From the NCBI GenBank assembly GCA_036311565.1, contig JAXJPR010000029.1:29156-93155 (forward strand): a DNA stretch of 64,000 bases, read 5' to 3'. The notes under the pieces were generated by a model. The model made no database searches. It had not been told where the DNA came from and saw only the letters and a list, made by a program, of their open reading frames with translations. Source of the stretch: Fimousia sp036311565. GTDB lineage: Bacteria > Bacillota > Clostridia > Lachnospirales > Lachnospiraceae. Below, piece by piece: positions 25,231 to 33,904 of the stretch (position 1 is its first letter; the number at the start of each line of letters is the position of its first letter). The translations under genes and the position numbers were made by a program.

Positions 25231-26085
25231 TTATTCATTAACAATTCTTCTTACACAAGCTACAGAACGGTAGTTTGCAGGAGATGTTGTCTTAATTCCT
25301 GTCTTTCTGTTGCTTGCATGAACAACTGTATTGTTACCAATATAAATGGCTACATGGCCATAATAGCAAATCAGATCTCCTGGCTTTTTATTAGACCAGC
25401 TGACTTTTTTTCCTGCGCTTCGCTGTGCAGAAGATGTTCTTGGAATGCTATATCCAAAATGTTTGTATACAGACATTGTAAATCCTGAACAATCTGCGCC
25501 ATTTGTTAAACTTGTTCCTCCATATACATATGGATTCCCTACAAATCTAAGTGCATATTTTGCTACTTCTTCGCCTTTTGTAACTTTTATTGCTGTTTTT
25601 GACAAATATTTTGTTAAGACGAATCCTTCTTCACCATTCTTTTTAACAACTGTCCAGTTTCCACTTGTTCCATAACAAGTGATTTTTGTTCTTGCACTAT
25701 AACTTCCTAAGGAAGCAGAACCAGTAGAAGGTGTTTTTCTGATTTTAATACTTTCTTTTGCATATCTTTTATAAGCACTTTCATATGTAACAACTGGAAG
25801 GGTTTTTGAAAGGTATTTGGTTTTTACATACCCGCTCTTACCATCAAAAGAAACTTTTGTCCAGGAACTATTGGTTCCAATACATGTTACTTCATCTTTC
25901 CAGTAATACTTTCCTAAAACAGATGCAGATGCTGATGCACTTTTTCTAATATTTAAAAAGTCCACGGTCACATAACGTTTATAAGCAGCACTTACTTCCT
26001 GCTGATCTGCTGTAACCAGAACCCCAGCTGATAACATAAAACATAATACAATTGATAAAATTCTTGAAAATAGTTTTTTCTTCAT
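25231..26085 (-). CDS. secreted NlpC/P60 cell-wall endopeptidase, two SH3-like domains (paralogue)
   Basis: 284 residues with the same architecture as the neighbouring copy: signal peptide (LFSRILSIVLCFMLSAGVLVTA), SH3-like repeats at about 40-95 and 108-165, and an NlpC/P60 domain with catalytic Cys in ADCSGFTMSVYKHFGY and His in YYGHVAIYIGNNTVVHAS. Differences from the second copy concentrate in the second SH3 region, pointing to divergence in wall binding. Together the three genes resemble the LytE/CwlO endopeptidases that WalKR controls in Bacillus, although their domain order differs. Confidence 0.93.
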   Translation of the reverse strand: MKKKLFSRILSIVLCFMLSAGVLVTADQQEVSAAYKRYVTVDFLNIRKSASASASVLGKYYWKDEVTCIGTNSSWTKVSFDGKSGYVKTKYLSKTLPVVTYESAYKRYAKESIKIRKTPSTGSASLGSYSARTKITCYGTSGNWTVVKKNGEEGFVLTKYLSKTAIKVTKGEEVAKYALRFVGNPYVYGGTSLTNGADCSGFTMSVYKHFGYSIPRTSSAQRSAGKKVSWSNKKPGDLICYYGHVAIYIGNNTVVHASNRKTGIKTTSPANYRSVACVRRIVNE

Positions 26086-26124
26086 AGTAACTCCTTTTTT
26101 ACTTTCCCTCAGTTCGACTTTTCT

Positions 26125-26210
26125 ATCTTAGCATAAGAAATTACCATTGTAAACTAATTTCGTAACAGTTTTTTGTACTTTTTTATATACATTCGTAACA
26201 GTTCTGTAAT
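26125..26210 (-). promoter_or_regulatory. promoter with degenerate WalR-like box, third NlpC/P60 gene
   Basis: -35 TTTACA (complement of 26148-26153), 17-base spacer, -10 TAAGAT (complement of 26125-26130). CGTAAC (26194-26199), five bases, TGTAAT (26205-26210) has one mismatch and is 40 bases beyond the -35. Another CGTAAC half-site is at 26161-26166. Confidence 0.5.
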
Positions 26211-26220
26211 GCTTTTTGTT

Positions 26221-26889
26221 TTACTCCATTTCTTCTCTCATCATAATAAGGAAGCCTGCGGTCAGCAAAACTGCACTTACCAAAATTGCTTTTTCCTTCC
26301 ATAGACAGACTCCAAGATATCCCAGCACGGCTCCTGCCATAAAAGTCAAAATAACACCATAATATAAGAGACTTCTACATAAGATTTTTACATCTCTTTC
26401 ATGCAAATATGTACAAAGCAAGTCTGTGCCTGTTCTTAAATTTCCAATGCACATAGTAGTCGCCAAATTATTGCCCTGAATTTTCCGGAATGCCTGTACT
26501 TGTATTCCACAGGCGAAGGAAATCATAGTATTAGCTGCTAAATCCAGCTGATTTCCCATGAAACTGACCACAACCATAATTAGAATTTCCATCAATACTG
26601 CATATTGTCTCCAATGCATTCTTTTAATTTTTTTTGTATGCAGCCGGATCATTTGTGCTAGAAAAACACCTGCTGCAAACGCTGCAACTGGAACTCCATA
26701 ACGAAATACCTCTATCCATTCCTGTTTGGATAGATGAATACCGAATAAAAGCATATTTCCTGTCTGTGCATTGGCAAAAACTTCTCCCCGAAAAAGATAC
26801 GTATAAGCATCCATAAATCCTCCGGATAATACCATAGGAATGCCAACAATAATTGATTCTGACATTTGTACTTTACTATTGTCTATCAT
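26221..26889 (-). CDS. DUF1275 (YoaK-type) membrane protein
   Basis: 222 residues from the ATG at 26889, which has GGAAGGA upstream; a longer in-frame extension would run across the previous gene in another frame and is rejected. Six hydrophobic segments and the conserved opening MVLSGGFMDAYTYLFRGEVFANAQTGNMLLFGI are typical of DUF1275. GNLRTGTDLLCTYL at about residue 150 is another family segment. Transport of a small molecule is suspected for the family but unproven. It overlaps the preceding gene by 14 bases and so is translationally coupled. Confidence 0.88.
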   Translation of the reverse strand: MIDNSKVQMSESIIVGIPMVLSGGFMDAYTYLFRGEVFANAQTGNMLLFGIHLSKQEWIEVFRYGVPVAAFAAGVFLAQMIRLHTKKIKRMHWRQYAVLMEILIMVVVSFMGNQLDLAANTMISFACGIQVQAFRKIQGNNLATTMCIGNLRTGTDLLCTYLHERDVKILCRSLLYYGVILTFMAGAVLGYLGVCLWKEKAILVSAVLLTAGFLIMMREEME

Positions 26890-27340
26890 AATAATCCTTC
26901 CCATCACTAGGTTTAAAATAAGTTCGTATATATCCATCCGTGGAAACAATGACAAACTCATTTGTTTCTTCCAGATAATATACATCATCTCCATCTTCTT
27001 GCTCTAATTTATGTAAAGCACCAGAAGATGCAATAACTCTGTTTGCACCTGCTACATATTCTTCCACAGAATCATAATCAAATTCATCTCCATGCTTTTC
27101 AAAGTGATCCTGAAGATATTGCTCATTTTTAAATTCGTATTTTATTTCTATCGAATCTACACTGGAATCAGTAGATCCTTCTATTTTATCACCGCCATTT
27201 TCTTCCACTATTATATTCTCTACAATATCCGGGAGAAATGGTATTTCCACAGAAGCCGATCCTGCAATTGCTAAAAGGAATATCAAGACCAGCGTCGCCA
27301 GTCTTTTTTTCATTACTGATGATTTCTTATCTTCATTCAT
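26876..27340 (-). CDS. exported protein with a BECR-like (barnase/EndoU/colicin-type) nuclease-toxin domain
   Basis: 154 residues. An N-terminal signal peptide or anchor (KKRLATLVLIFLLAIAGSASV, about 11-31) and an acidic linker are followed by a C-terminal domain of about 85 residues. The segments LQDHFEKHGDEF, SVEEYVAGANRVI, DVYYLEETNEFVIVS and DGYIRTYFKPSDG match the pattern seen at the C-terminus of many polymorphic toxins and phage-borne BECR nucleases (His in HFEKHG, Thr in RTYFKP). Family assignment is from recalled pattern, not a search. Here the domain is on a short stand-alone exported protein with no obvious immunity gene; the coupled DUF1275 gene follows. Confidence 0.6.
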   Translation of the reverse strand: MNEDKKSSVMKKRLATLVLIFLLAIAGSASVEIPFLPDIVENIIVEENGGDKIEGSTDSSVDSIEIKYEFKNEQYLQDHFEKHGDEFDYDSVEEYVAGANRVIASSGALHKLEQEDGDDVYYLEETNEFVIVSTDGYIRTYFKPSDGKDYYDRQ

Positions 27341-27385
27341 ATATTACCTCCAGAACATTTTTTCCTAATTTTTATACTGTCCAAT

Positions 27386-27394
27386 ATTATAACA
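27386..27394 (-). promoter_or_regulatory. extended -10 promoter of the toxin-like gene
   Basis: Minus-strand TGTTATAAT fits an extended -10 (TGn-TATAAT). No good -35 is seen. Confidence 0.4.
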
Positions 27395-27395
27395 C

Positions 27396-27431
27396 AAAAA
27401 TTGCAGCCTTTTTACTAAGACTGCAATTTTT
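27396..27431 (-). terminator. terminator overlapping the yyaL stop codon
   Basis: Stem AAAAATTGCAG-CCTT (27396-27410) with AAG-A-CTGCAATTTTT (27418-27431). Minus-strand RNA gains G-U pairs and ends in a T tract. The yyaL stop codon (27415-27417) lies in the loop. Confidence 0.75.
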
Positions 27432-29406
27432 CCATTTTTTTGCATGTATGATTTTCACATAAATAATACATTTTCCCATATTCTGGTATTGGATACTGTT
27501 CTATAAACGGTATCACTCGTATCATCCGTTCTTTCCTTGCCGGACATTGGAAGAGAACTGCCACCTCTTTTTGTAATCGATTTCTCATATAATCATACAA
27601 TTCCTCTGGAACTGCATTATCAGAGGACACACAGATTAATTCCTTTCCAGGGTGGACAGCCTCTAAAAATAGCGTTAACGAATGACTATGACTTGTTGGA
27701 TAGCTTGCTGCCCGCTTGGCCAGGAATTCAATCTGTTTATTCAATATTTTCTTCCACGTTTGTTCTCCTGTCAGGCGAAAAAGCATGGAAAACACATGGC
27801 CTGCCTCTGCATTTCCTGACGGAACCGCTCCATCGTAAGTTTCTTTTGGTCGATGGATCAATGCCTCATCATCACATCCTGAAAAATAGAAACCACCATT
27901 TTTTTCATCCCAAAACAAACGAATCATTTCATTTGCTTCTTTAATCACTTTTTCTAAATATTTAATATCCAGTGTGCATTCATATAATTCCAGCAAACTG
28001 CTGCAATAAAAGGCATAGTCATCCAGTTTTCCCAAAATACCGCTTTCTCCATCACAATATCTTGCCAACAGTCTTCCATTTTTGTCTTTTAAATAGGCTT
28101 CTATAAACTTCTGACCATTTATGGCATATTTCAAGTAATCCTTGTTTTTAAATACCAGACCTGCTCTGGAAAATGCTGTGATCATCATCCCATTCCACGA
28201 AGTAAGAATCTTTTCATCCCTGTGGAGCATTGTTCGCTGTTTACGATATTGGTATATTCTTTGACAACAGTTCTTTATAAAATCATTTTCTGTTTCATAT
28301 TGAGAATTTTCCAATAAATGAGGAATTGATTTTCCTTCAAAATTTCCCGTTTCTTTTATTCCAAACCATTGACAAAATGCTTCACTGTCATTTCCCAGAA
28401 TCTGCGTAATTTCCCGTTTTGTAAATACATAGAATTTTCCTTCTTCGCCTTCACTATCGGCATCCTGCCCACAATAAAATCCACCATTTTTGCTGGTCAG
28501 TTCTCTTGCCACATACCCTAATATTTTCTCTGCTGTCTGCTGATAAATCTTCTTCTTCGTAATTCCATAGGCTTCTACATAGACCTGGGCCAGAAGGCCA
28601 TTATCATAAAGCATTTTTTCAAAATGTGGGACCATCCACTTGTCATCTGTGGAATATCTGGAAAAACCACCACCAATTTGATCAAAAATTCCTCCTCTGG
28701 CCATGAAGATTAATGTTTTTTCTGCTATTTCCAAAGCTTGCGAATCTCCATATTTTTTCCAATAGGAGAAAAGTAATCTAAGGTTATGAGGCATTGGGAA
28801 TTTCGGTGCTCCACCAAAACCTCCATATTCTATATCAAACGTCTGTTTCAGCCCTAAAATCCCTTTTTCCACAATTTTCTCGATGGAACTTATTGATTTT
28901 AGCGTTTCCTCGCCATTAAGAAAGCGGACTGCACTTTCTCCTGTTTCTAACAGACCTTCTCTTTCATTTTTCCAAACATGAGTTACTCTGGTCAGTAATT
29001 CTATTACTCCGATTCTTCCATATTGGCTGTGAACCGGCAGATACGTACCTGCATAAAATGGTTTTTGATCTGGTGTCATAATAATCGTAAGCGGCCATCC
29101 ACCTGACCCAGTCATGGCCAGGCAAACAGACATATACACATGGTCAATATCTGGTCGTTCCTCTCTGTCTACTTTTATTGATACATAATTCTCATTTAAT
29201 AGTCTGGCCACTTCCTCGTCTTCAAAAGACTCACAAGCCATCACATGACACCAATGGCAAGTGGAATAGCCAATACTTAAAAAAATGGGCTTTTCTTCTC
29301 TTTTTGCCTTTTCAAAAGCCTCCTCTGACCATGGATACCAGTCAACAGGATTCTTTATATGCTGTAACAAATACGGTGATTTTTCATATTTTAAATGATT
29401 GGACAT
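27415..29406 (-). CDS. yyaL: YyaL-like thioredoxin-fold / glycosidase-like protein (DUF255)
   Basis: 663 residues, the usual length of the YyaL/SPATA20 family. An N-terminal thioredoxin-like domain opens with the hallmark YLLQHIKNPVDWYPW and has STCHWCHVMACESFEDEEVA (about 48-67), with a C-x-x-C motif. An alpha/alpha-barrel of the N-acylglucosamine 2-epimerase type follows (FGGAPKFPMPHNLRLL, GGIFDQIGGGFSRYSTD, MVPHFEKMLYDNGLLAQ). The biochemical role is unknown. It lies downstream of the sugar ABC operon but a terminator separates them. Confidence 0.92.
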   Translation of the reverse strand: MSNHLKYEKSPYLLQHIKNPVDWYPWSEEAFEKAKREEKPIFLSIGYSTCHWCHVMACESFEDEEVARLLNENYVSIKVDREERPDIDHVYMSVCLAMTGSGGWPLTIIMTPDQKPFYAGTYLPVHSQYGRIGVIELLTRVTHVWKNEREGLLETGESAVRFLNGEETLKSISSIEKIVEKGILGLKQTFDIEYGGFGGAPKFPMPHNLRLLFSYWKKYGDSQALEIAEKTLIFMARGGIFDQIGGGFSRYSTDDKWMVPHFEKMLYDNGLLAQVYVEAYGITKKKIYQQTAEKILGYVARELTSKNGGFYCGQDADSEGEEGKFYVFTKREITQILGNDSEAFCQWFGIKETGNFEGKSIPHLLENSQYETENDFIKNCCQRIYQYRKQRTMLHRDEKILTSWNGMMITAFSRAGLVFKNKDYLKYAINGQKFIEAYLKDKNGRLLARYCDGESGILGKLDDYAFYCSSLLELYECTLDIKYLEKVIKEANEMIRLFWDEKNGGFYFSGCDDEALIHRPKETYDGAVPSGNAEAGHVFSMLFRLTGEQTWKKILNKQIEFLAKRAASYPTSHSHSLTLFLEAVHPGKELICVSSDNAVPEELYDYMRNRLQKEVAVLFQCPARKERMIRVIPFIEQYPIPEYGKMYYLCENHTCKKMEKLQS

Positions 29407-29466
29407 ACTTGTTTCTCCTTTCCTTTTTTCGTTAGTATGCCCTGCTGCCCGGTTTTTAACAAAAAA

Positions 29467-29495
29467 GACGATAGAATATCGAGTACTCTATCGCC
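29467..29495 (-). terminator. terminator after the sugar ABC operon
   Basis: GACGATAGA (29467-29475) with TCTATCGCC (29487-29495). The imperfect outer pair becomes G-U in minus-strand RNA; six T residues follow on that strand. Confidence 0.8.
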
Positions 29496-29509
29496 TTTCA
29501 TATTTGGGT

Positions 29510-30688
29510 TTATGCTTCCAGGTTTACACCTGTTTGTTTGTCAAATATATGAGCTACGCTTCCACTAAATGTAAATGCAATCTCTTCTCCCATTGCAATT
29601 TCTTTTTCCATATCCATAGTAGGTACAATAATGATAACATCTTTTCCCTGAACATCTGCATGGAAATGTACGGAACTTCCCATCATTTCACTTACTTCTA
29701 CCGTTCCTTTAATAGTTGTATCTTTACTATCACCTAATGTGATATGTTCTGGACGCACTCCCAAAGTAATTGCCTGTGGTTTTACTTTGTTTGCTTCTAA
29801 GCGATCTTGTTTTTCTTTAGAAAGAACAATGGTCACTCCGTCCAAAGATACTGCATATTTGCCATCTTCTTTCACCAGTTCCGCTTCAAATAAATTCATT
29901 CGAGGCATTCCGATAAATCCAGCTACAAATAAATTAGAAGGATGATCAAAAACTTCCTGTGGCGTTCCAACCTGCTGAATTACCCCATCTTTCATAATAA
30001 CAATACGATCACCCAATGTCATTGCTTCTGTCTGATCATGTGTGACATAAATGAAAGTAGTATCGATTCTCTGACGAAGTTTGATAATTTCAGCCCTCAT
30101 CTGATTACGAAGTTTTGCATCCAGGTTAGAAAGTGGTTCATCCATAAGGAATACTTTTGGATTACGTACAATCGCACGACCAATTGCTACCCTCTGACGC
30201 TGTCCACCAGAAAGTGCTTTTGGTTTTCTGTCCAAATATTGAGTAATTCCAAGAATTTCAGCTGCTTCTCGTACTTTTTTATCAATTTCGGCCTTATCCA
30301 TCTTTTTCAGTTTTAATGAAAATGCCATATTTTCATATACTGTCATATGTGGATATAATGCATAGCTCTGGAATACCATAGCGATATCACGATCTTTTGG
30401 AGGCACATTATTTACCAATTTTCCATCAATATATAATTCTCCCCCACTGATTTCTTCTAATCCTGCAACCATTCGAAGAGTCGTTGACTTTCCACATCCA
30501 GAAGGTCCAACCAAAACGATAAATTCTTTATCTTCAATTTCAAGATTAAAATCCTGAACAGCCACTACCCCTTCTTCTGTAACCAAAAGATTATTTTTCT
30601 TCTTTACTTCTTCTTTTTTTCTTCTCTTTTTTTTCTTTTCTGTATTTGGATAAACTTTTTTAATATTATTAAGTACTACGCTTGACAT
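29510..30688 (-). CDS. sugar ABC transporter ATP-binding protein (MsmK/UgpC type)
   Basis: 392 residues. Walker A GPSGCGKST, Q-loop MVFQSYALYPHMTVYENM, signature LSGGQRQRVAIGRAI, Walker B VFLMDEPLSNLDAKLR, and a C-terminal TOBE regulatory domain (ITLGVRPEHI). These ATPases energise multisugar importers. An unusual Lys/Glu-rich insert of about 23 residues, starting EKKKKRRKKEEVKKKN, splits the first beta-strand region (VYPNT ... GVVAVQDF). It is the last gene of a binding protein-permease-permease-ATPase operon. Confidence 0.94.
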   Translation of the reverse strand: MSSVVLNNIKKVYPNTEKKKKRRKKEEVKKKNNLLVTEEGVVAVQDFNLEIEDKEFIVLVGPSGCGKSTTLRMVAGLEEISGGELYIDGKLVNNVPPKDRDIAMVFQSYALYPHMTVYENMAFSLKLKKMDKAEIDKKVREAAEILGITQYLDRKPKALSGGQRQRVAIGRAIVRNPKVFLMDEPLSNLDAKLRNQMRAEIIKLRQRIDTTFIYVTHDQTEAMTLGDRIVIMKDGVIQQVGTPQEVFDHPSNLFVAGFIGMPRMNLFEAELVKEDGKYAVSLDGVTIVLSKEKQDRLEANKVKPQAITLGVRPEHITLGDSKDTTIKGTVEVSEMMGSSVHFHADVQGKDVIIIVPTMDMEKEIAMGEEIAFTFSGSVAHIFDKQTGVNLEA

Positions 30689-30725
30689 GTCTTTTTACCC
30701 CTTCCGTGCATTTTTACTGTAATTT

Positions 30726-31586
30726 TTAACCTTTAACAGCTCCAGCTAACACACCTTTGATGATGTGTCTCTGTCCAAATAAGTAAATAATGACTACTGG
30801 CAATACCGTCATTACAATACAAGCCATCATAGGTCCCATTTCTACTCTTCCATAACTTCCACGGAAATACTGAATCAACATTGGAATGGTTCGATATTTT
30901 TTAATGTCTAATACCAGTGTTGGAAGCAGGAAGTCATTCCATACCCACATAGTTTCCAAAATACCTACGGAAATCATCGTTGGACGAAGAATTGGAAATA
31001 CAACTTTAAAATATGTTTGAAGTGGGGAACAGCCATCAATCATCGCTGCCTCTTCTACTTCAAGCGGTATAGATTTTACAAATCCAGAGAAAAGGAATAC
31101 CGCCAGACCAGCTCCAAATCCAAGGTAAATAAAACAAATGGTCCATGGTGTATTAAAACGTAAGCCAAAAATGCTTAATTTATCTGCTGTCTGCGATAAG
31201 GTAAACATTACCATCTGGAACGGTACTACCATTGAAAATGCGCATAATAAATACATCAGTCTTGAAATAATATTATTTACACGATTTATGTACCATGCAC
31301 ACATGGAACAGCAAAGTAAAATTAATGCAACAGAGGATATTGTAATAAATAAACTATAGAAGAGACTTTCTAAAAATCCTTGTGAACTAATCGCTTTTAC
31401 ATAATTGGATAGACCTGCAAAAGTTTCTGCTGTTGGAAGTTCAAATGCAGATTCTGTTGTAATTGCTCTTTCCATCTTTAAAGAGTTCAATACAATCATA
31501 ATAATTGGATACATATACAGCGCACTCAGTATGGTAAATAAGACGGTCCATACAATGCCTGGAACACCTTTTTTTTGTTTATTCAT
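30726..31586 (-). CDS. carbohydrate ABC transporter permease, MalG type
   Basis: 286 residues, six membrane segments and the EAA loop EEAAMIDGCSPLQTYFKVVFPILRPT (about 187-212) that docks the ATPase. It is the inner of two permeases. Its ATG overlaps the stop of the MalF-type gene, so translation is coupled. The sugar is not predictable. Confidence 0.93.
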   Translation of the reverse strand: MNKQKKGVPGIVWTVLFTILSALYMYPIIMIVLNSLKMERAITTESAFELPTAETFAGLSNYVKAISSQGFLESLFYSLFITISSVALILLCCSMCAWYINRVNNIISRLMYLLCAFSMVVPFQMVMFTLSQTADKLSIFGLRFNTPWTICFIYLGFGAGLAVFLFSGFVKSIPLEVEEAAMIDGCSPLQTYFKVVFPILRPTMISVGILETMWVWNDFLLPTLVLDIKKYRTIPMLIQYFRGSYGRVEMGPMMACIVMTVLPVVIIYLFGQRHIIKGVLAGAVKG

Positions 31587-32437
31587 TATTGCTGCACCTC
31601 CTTAGAACGAGTTGCTTTCAACTGGGACAATGCAATTACAATTACTAATACAAAGAAAATAACTGCCTTTGCTTGACCAATTCCTTTCCACTGAGGTCCA
31701 GCACGGAAATAGAATGTATTATAAATATTCAACGCCAGCATTTCTGTTGCATGTGCTGGTTCTCCCGCTGTTAAGGCAAGGTTCTGGTCAAATAATTTAA
31801 ATGAGTTTGTAATTGTTAAGAATAAGCAAATGGTAATAGATGACATAATCATCGGTAATTTTACATGAATCAATGACTGAATTGCTGTTGCTCCATCAAT
31901 TGCAGATGCTTCAATTAGCTCTGGCGGAACATTCTGCAATCCTGCAATGTAAATAATCATCATATAACCAATCTGCTGCCAGCACGTCAGGATGATCAAT
32001 CCCCAATATCCAGCTGTTGTATTTAAATCCATCAACGGTTGTGCCAGATTAGACAATACTGCATTTAACAGGATATTCCAAATATATCCAAGAACAATAC
32101 CTCCGATCAGGTTTGGCATAAAGAAAATTGTTCTGAATATATTGGTCCCTTTAATGTTTTTTGTAAGTGCTAATGCAATTGCAAATGCACATACATTAAT
32201 TACTACGGTCGATACGATTGCAAATGATACTGTAAAAACAAATGAATGGGAAAATGTCTCATCTGCTAACGCCTTAACATAATTATCAAGACCAACCCAT
32301 CTTGCATTATCTACAGTAGTAAATCTACAAAAAGATAAATATATTCCCTGAATGAACGGCCAAATAAATCCAACTGCAAAAGCTGCTAATGTTGGCAGAA
32401 CAAACACAGGAAACCATTTTTTTAGTGCTTTCTCCAT
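31586..32437 (-). CDS. carbohydrate ABC transporter permease, MalF type
   Basis: 283 residues, six membrane segments, EAA loop IEASAIDGATAIQSLIHVKLPMIMSS (about 185-210). It forms the channel with the MalG-type partner downstream. It is separated from the binding-protein gene by a hairpin at 32483-32506. Confidence 0.93.
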   Translation of the reverse strand: MEKALKKWFPVFVLPTLAAFAVGFIWPFIQGIYLSFCRFTTVDNARWVGLDNYVKALADETFSHSFVFTVSFAIVSTVVINVCAFAIALALTKNIKGTNIFRTIFFMPNLIGGIVLGYIWNILLNAVLSNLAQPLMDLNTTAGYWGLIILTCWQQIGYMMIIYIAGLQNVPPELIEASAIDGATAIQSLIHVKLPMIMSSITICLFLTITNSFKLFDQNLALTAGEPAHATEMLALNIYNTFYFRAGPQWKGIGQAKAVIFFVLVIVIALSQLKATRSKEVQQ

Positions 32438-32482
32438 ACGACTCAGCTCTCTTTCTTTAGACTAATTGATACGTATTTAGAA

Positions 32483-32506
32483 AAATGGGAGCAACAGCTC
32501 CCATTT
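32483..32506 (-). terminator. intercistronic hairpin between binding protein and permease genes
   Basis: Perfect ten-base stem AAATGGGAGC (32483-32492) with GCTCCCATTT (32497-32506), four-base loop, then TTTTTCT on the minus strand. Such partial terminators or 3' stabilisers let binding protein exceed permease. Confidence 0.75.
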
Positions 32507-32523
32507 CTCTTTATATTTATAAA

Positions 32524-33827
32524 TTATTCTTCGTTAGCTGCTTTATATTCTGATTCCCAGCCATCGACAAATGCTGTAACAACTTTATCCCAGTTACCAT
32601 CTGTCTGGTCATCTGCATATGTTGTTAATGCAGTACCTACACCATTTTTCCATTCTTCAGATGGCATTGTGGTGAAGTTCCAAGATACAGGAATTTTTCC
32701 TGCCTCTGTCATAGCTGCATCTTCTTTTACGAATAAGTTTGGAGATTCAACTGCAGATTTGAAAGGAATTACAAATCCCATGTCATTAGCCATTGCATCT
32801 GTTCCTTCTTCAGAAGTTACACACCAGTTCATGAAATCTAATGTAGCCTGAATATCTTCTTCAGATGCTTCTTTATTTACACACCAGTAGTTTTCTGTAC
32901 CTGTACAAAGTCCCTGATTAGCTTCATCACCTGCTCCGATGTAGATAGGAAGCATTGTCAAATCATCATCTGAGAATTTATCATCGCCTACAAGATTTGA
33001 ATATTCCCAAGAACCATTCTGATAGAATACTGCTTCTTCTGCTAAGAATTCATTACGGGAATCATCACCAGTTTTTGCTGAAAGTTGATCCGGATCACAT
33101 GTGCTGTTGTTGATATAAAGATCCCACATAGCACGATAGTTATCTAAATATGTACCTTTAATTGTTTCTGTAGAAGTAATGTCTTCATCCTGATATTCGA
33201 AGTAAATTGGAAGATTTGCTAAATGTGTTTTAAATCTCCAGTCAGAAGATGAATCCATACCAGCAGAAGAAAATGCTGCAAATCCTAATTCATCTTTACG
33301 AGCTGTAATATCTTCTGCAACTTTTTTCAAATCATCAAAAGATTTAATGTCGTCAACTGTATATCCTGCTTTTTTCAATAAAGTTTTGTTTGTGATAAGG
33401 CCATAAGACTCGATTACATATCCGATACCAGCAACTGCTCCGTCATCTGTCTTTAATGCATAACTATCACTTGTTAACTGTCCATAAACATCTGTGTCTG
33501 ATAAATCATAGCAGTAATCAGCCCAGTTTTTAAGACCTACAGGTCCATTAACCTGGAATAATGTAGGAGCTTCAGATTTACCCATTTCTGACATTAATGT
33601 TTCTTCGTACTTACCGGAAGCTCTGTAACAACTGTTACTTCTACTCCAGTTTCTTCTGTGTAAGCTTTTGCAAGTTCCTGCCAAGCTTCATCCTGTTCAG
33701 GCTTAAAGTTTAAATAATAAACAGAGCCTGTTGCTTCTTCGTCATCCTTGCCGCCACATCCTGCAAGCATGCCGATGCACATCAATGCTACCATTGTCAG
33801 TGCAAGTAACTTTTTCATTTTTTTCAT
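32524..33827 (-). pseudogene. sugar ABC transporter substrate-binding protein, broken by one frameshift
   Basis: Lipoprotein that captures sugars for the downstream permeases. Frame 1 runs from the ATG at 33827: signal peptide KKLLALTMVALMCIGMLAGC with lipobox, then GSVYYLNFKPEQDEAWQELA up to about VEVTVVT, and stops after ELPVSTKKH. The family sequence resumes in another frame as ASGKYEETLMSEMGKSEAPTLFQVNG and continues to 32524. A single missing base between 33622 and 33623 (GCAGCT reduced to GAGCT on the minus strand) restores one frame of about 434 residues, normal for family 1 binding proteins. It is either a recent loss or a sequencing error; no other decay is seen. Confidence 0.88.
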
Positions 33828-33904
33828 AGTAACGTCCTCCTTCTATGATGTCAATTTTGCTCACTTTAGCAGAGCATCTCTCTATTACCTTCTTTAACAC
33901 TATA

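Noticed and set aside
26890..26994. Longer DUF1275 protein starting near 26994
   Set aside because: This would run across the preceding gene in another frame; DUF1275 homology starts near 26889.
32524..33684. Binding protein starting independently at 33684
   Set aside because: The first residues of that frame are not family-like and no signal peptide is there; family sequence starts only after the frameshift point.
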